Shown: positions 31,412-33,833 of the stretch, piece after piece
Numbering within the stretch: position 1 is the stretch's first letter
How the letters are laid out: each line of letters begins with the position of its first letter
Assembly: GCA_002067265.1 (NCBI GenBank)
Contig: MVQW01000296.1
Location: 1-33,833, forward strand
From: Methanomethylovorans sp. PtaU1.Bin073
GTDB taxonomy: Archaea > Halobacteriota > Methanosarcinia > Methanosarcinales > Methanosarcinaceae
DNA length: 33,833 nt
Reading direction: 5' to 3'
Notes under the pieces: generated by a model
The model's database searches: none
What the model was told of the DNA's origin: nothing
The model's input: only the letters and a program-made list of their open reading frames with translations
Position numbers and translations under genes: made by a program

Positions 31412-32521
31412 ATGGCAAAGGAAATATCACAGCAGAAAAAAGAGCATGATGAGCTTGCAAGTAACCGTCTTTACGGCCTGACAGATGCAATATATAAGCA
31501 GTTTATGGATGGAGAAGTTCCATCTGTGAACCTGCCTACCAGGACAAAGAATAATATAGAATATAATGATGATTCCGAGGTCTGGGTGTATGGCGACAGG
31601 GAAAGCGAGCGCAGCGCAAAGACCGTAAAGGGAGCGTTCCAGTTACTCAAAGCAGTACATACAGTTGACTTCCTGGTAAAGAATCACATTTCTCAAAACC
31701 GTGGTTCCACATTAAGAGAATTGTATTATATCTCTGAAAACTGGGATATTGCCAAGTTCAGGGAGCAGCCTGAAAGTGACAGGCTCATAGAAGATCTGGA
31801 AATAATTACCGGATTGCAGAGAGAATATTTCCACATGCGTCCTGAAGAAGATGGCGCTACTATGTTCGGACCCATCAGAATTCGAGAGGAAACAAAAAGA
31901 GGAGACAGAACAATACATTGCCAGGAAGATATTGGGGAAAGCGGGTACCAGATACCTTTCAATGTAGAAAACATAGAGTTCCTTGACCATGATGCTGATT
32001 TCATTATAGCTATTGAGACTGGTGGTATGTATGCCCGGCTTATAGAAAATGGCTTTGATGAAAAATACAATGCAATACTTGTGCATCTCAAAGGCCAGCC
32101 TGCAAGATCCACCCGGCGTATCATAAAACGTATGAACGAAGAACTGTCCTTACCTGTAGTGGTATTTACTGATGGTGACCCGTGGTCATACCGTATTTTT
32201 GCTTCTGTGGCTTATGGAGCTATCAAAAGTGCACACCTTTCCGAACATATGGCAACGCCTGGAGCAATGTTTGTGGGAGTGCAGCCCTCAGATATTGTGG
32301 AATACGAATTATCTACTGATAAATTGACTGACAAAGATGTCAGTGCACTGAGAAGTGAACTCAGTGATCCGCGTTTTGCTACAGATTACTGGAAAGAGCA
32401 AATAAATCTGCAGCTTGAGATCAATAAAAAGGCCGAACAGCAGGCTTTTGCAGGAAAAGGTCTTGATTTCGTGACTGACAGATATCTGCCAGAGAGATTG
32501 ACAGAACTTAAAGTCATTTGA
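31412..32521 (+). CDS. top6A: DNA topoisomerase VI subunit A
   Basis: Cutting subunit of topoisomerase VI, homologous to Spo11. 369 residues. A winged-helix (CAP-like) domain holds [13 protein letters not shown]; the second tyrosine (Tyr106) aligns with the nucleophile that forms the 5'-phosphotyrosine bond. The Toprim domain has IETGG (Glu202) and FTDGDPWSY (Asp254, Asp256) for Mg2+. Length and start fit the family; ATG follows the top6B stop directly (TGAATG), so the two are translationally coupled and made in matching amounts. Transcription probably ends at or before the inverted repeat 32547-32581. Confidence 0.97.
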   Translation: MAKEISQQKKEHDELASNRLYGLTDAIYKQFMDGEVPSVNLPTRTKNNIEYNDDSEVWVYGDRESERSAKTVKGAFQLLKAVHTVDFLVKNHISQNRGSTLRELYYISENWDIAKFREQPESDRLIEDLEIITGLQREYFHMRPEEDGATMFGPIRIREETKRGDRTIHCQEDIGESGYQIPFNVENIEFLDHDADFIIAIETGGMYARLIENGFDEKYNAILVHLKGQPARSTRRIIKRMNEELSLPVVVFTDGDPWSYRIFASVAYGAIKSAHLSEHMATPGAMFVGVQPSDIVEYELSTDKLTDKDVSALRSELSDPRFATDYWKEQINLQLEINKKAEQQAFAGKGLDFVTDRYLPERLTELKVI

Positions 32522-32546
32522 AAGGGCTAGACTGTATTGCACCTAA

Positions 32547-32581
32547 ATATATAGCATTTAAATAATAAAAATGCTATATAT
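32547..32581. promoter_or_regulatory. 13-bp perfect inverted repeat before mscS
   Basis: ATATATAGCATTT (32547-32559) and AAATGCTATATAT (32569-32581) are exact complements around a 9-nt AT loop. TATATA lies in both arms, and the right arm ends 23 bp before the mscS ATG at 32605. It can serve as the mscS promoter with an overlapping operator, or as the 3' end of the top6 transcript. Confidence 0.5.
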
Positions 32582-32604
32582 CCCGATATTAAGGACTGAC
32601 TAGA

Positions 32605-33705
32605 ATGAACGACACAATTTCTCTTTATCTGAACAATATATTAGATGTGCCGTCTGGATCTCTTGGATCGCGCCTTTCCATAGCGGTATTCATATTCATT
32701 TCATCAATAATTATTGCAGCAATAATTAATCTCGTTTTTGAGAAAGTGTTCATGCATTACGCCTCAAAGACAAAATTCGAGTTTGATGATCTTATTGTAG
32801 CCGCGTTAAGGAAACCGCTATATTTGACAGTAATTATTACAGGAACTGTCTTTTCTTTACATTACACTAATTTCTCGAAAGATTATGAATATGTAGTCAA
32901 TAGCATAGGACTCACTATACTGTGTATAATCTGGATCATTGCCCTGCTCAGAATAAACAAAGTTCTCTTCGAAAAAGTATTTCCTCATATTACACGCAGA
33001 ACTGAAACCCAGATAGACGATGAACTGTTACCCTTATTAAAAGGAATAGTGAACATAGTAATAGTATTCATAGGAATTTTAACGATACTCAACCTGATAT
33101 GGGGAATTAATGTTACTCCTTTGTTCGCATCTGCAGGAATTGCAGGAATTGCAGTAGCGTTCGCAGCACAGGACTCCATTGCACAGCTTTTTGGCGGTAT
33201 TTCCATATACTTTGACCAGCCTTTCAAAAGAGGAGACAGGATAGAACTTGAGAGTGGAGAAATAGGAATCGTACACGAAGTGGGTATAAGAACTACAAGG
33301 ATAATGAACTTGTACAACAACATGATAATCATACCCAACAGCATAATTGCCAACAGCAAGGTCATTAACTACACTTCACCACAATCCATAATGGTCGTAA
33401 AAATGATGATGGGTGTTGCCTATGGATCGGACGTGGAGAAGGTAAAGGATGTCCTATACGCAATAATTCGAGATATAGACTTGGTCCTTGACGACCCCGC
33501 TGCCACAGTAAGATTAGAGAATTACGGAGAGTCTAGCCTCGATTTCGCACTTTATATGTGGATAAAGAACCCCGCCGATAAAATAAAACTAATAGATATG
33601 GTCAATAGCAGCATTAGTGAAGAGTTTGAGAAGGAAGGCATAGAAATACCATTCCCGACACGTACCCTATATATAAAGAACGAAGCTGAAAGTACTCCCA
33701 AGTAG
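32605..33705 (+). CDS. MscS-family mechanosensitive channel
   Basis: A 366-residue membrane protein. Hydrophobic segments at about residues 22-46, 70-88, 99-116 and 145-168 precede the pore helix PLFASAGIAGIAVAFAAQDS (172-191), then LFGGISIYFDQPFKRGDRIE, the MscS signature at the membrane-cytoplasm border. The cytoplasmic beta and alpha-beta domains follow. MscS channels open on membrane tension to release solutes during osmotic downshock. The protein has an extra N-terminal helix compared with E. coli MscS (286 residues). It ends in TAG, which lies in the loop of the terminator hairpin. It has its own promoter region (32547-32581). Confidence 0.93.
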   Translation: MNDTISLYLNNILDVPSGSLGSRLSIAVFIFISSIIIAAIINLVFEKVFMHYASKTKFEFDDLIVAALRKPLYLTVIITGTVFSLHYTNFSKDYEYVVNSIGLTILCIIWIIALLRINKVLFEKVFPHITRRTETQIDDELLPLLKGIVNIVIVFIGILTILNLIWGINVTPLFASAGIAGIAVAFAAQDSIAQLFGGISIYFDQPFKRGDRIELESGEIGIVHEVGIRTTRIMNLYNNMIIIPNSIIANSKVINYTSPQSIMVVKMMMGVAYGSDVEKVKDVLYAIIRDIDLVLDDPAATVRLENYGESSLDFALYMWIKNPADKIKLIDMVNSSISEEFEKEGIEIPFPTRTLYIKNEAESTPK

Positions 33706-33720
33706 TTGGGGGTACTTTTA
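33691..33720 (+). terminator. Hairpin terminator overlapping the mscS stop
   Basis: AGTACTCCCAA (33691-33701) pairs with TTGGGGGTACT (33706-33716), 11 bp with one G-U pair, around the 4-nt loop GTAG that contains the stop codon. TTTTATTT follows. This is a strong intrinsic-type structure for an archaeon, and it may also serve the minus-strand gene arriving from the right. Confidence 0.6.
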
Positions 33721-33731
33721 TTTGAAAGGCC

Positions 33732-33833
33732 TCATTTACAGGAATCGGATATTGAGTTAGATATCCACTGAGCATATTTCTCTTCTGCATCTGCCGGCCA
33801 CCATAATAGAGCAGGAAGTTCGTAACTATGCAT
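33732..33833 (-). CDS. C-terminal end of an unknown gene, partial
   Basis: The minus-strand frame runs from the window edge to TGA at 33732-33734: MHSYELPALLWWPADAEEKY, then AQWISNSISDSCK. It is open over all 33 codons, has protein-like composition and converges on mscS. The ATG at the very edge may be internal. Family not recognised. Confidence 0.4.
   Translation of the reverse strand: MHSYELPALLWWPADAEEKYAQWISNSISDSCK

Overview
The window looks like a Methanosarcinaceae chromosome (methylotrophic methanogen, Methanolobus/Methanococcoides-like; the genus cannot be settled from this sequence). The pointers are archaeal DNA topoisomerase VI (top6B-top6A), an archaeal replication factor C large subunit, the methanogen marker MtxX, a DUF1699 protein typical of Methanosarcinales, AT-rich TATA promoters and GGTGA/GGAGG ribosome-binding sites.

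Layout. (1) 1-3980, core: a partial ribbon-helix-helix protein, a thymidylate-synthase-like gene coupled to mtxX (minus strand), and divergent rfcL. (2) 3981-5719, gene-poor: two near-identical G-rich hairpins, a truncated copy of the 5' end of an Lrp/AsnC-type (RAM domain) gene, a tiny AbrB-like gene, a tiny membrane protein and the in-frame fossil of a second AbrB copy. (3) 5720-7602: an unrecognised three-gene cassette (unknown protein, SecB-like protein, PD-(D/E)XK nuclease). (4) 7603-9085: a DUF1699 gene flanked by two copies of a ~90-bp repeat, plus a 37-bp periodic repeat. (5) 9086-22163, defence: a DarT-HD fusion, then a DUF499 / DUF3780 / DUF1156 methylase / PLD-SNF2 helicase operon of the DISARM-related kind, then a convergent UvrD-like helicase. 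(6) 22164-29144, mobile element: ~1 kb without genes, a helicase-primase split over two genes, an AbrB-like regulator, two identical 16-bp palindromes, a small protein and a tyrosine recombinase whose C-terminus looks frameshifted. (7) 29222-33833, core: RAM-domain protein, top6B, top6A, mscS and the tail of an unknown gene.

Main inference: about 4.85-29.24 kb is one ~24-kb genomic island inserted in the 5' end of the RAM gene that lies upstream of top6B. The intact RAM gene sits beside the integrase gene, and a diverged, truncated copy of its first codons lies 24 kb away beside rfcL. Both copies share the 12-bp palindrome TTACCATGGTAA, a good candidate for the recombination core. Between these ends the island is a defence cargo: a possible new three-gene system, a DarT-HD fusion without DarG, and the DUF499/DUF1156 cassette.

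All protein names come from motif reading and memory of families; no database search was possible.
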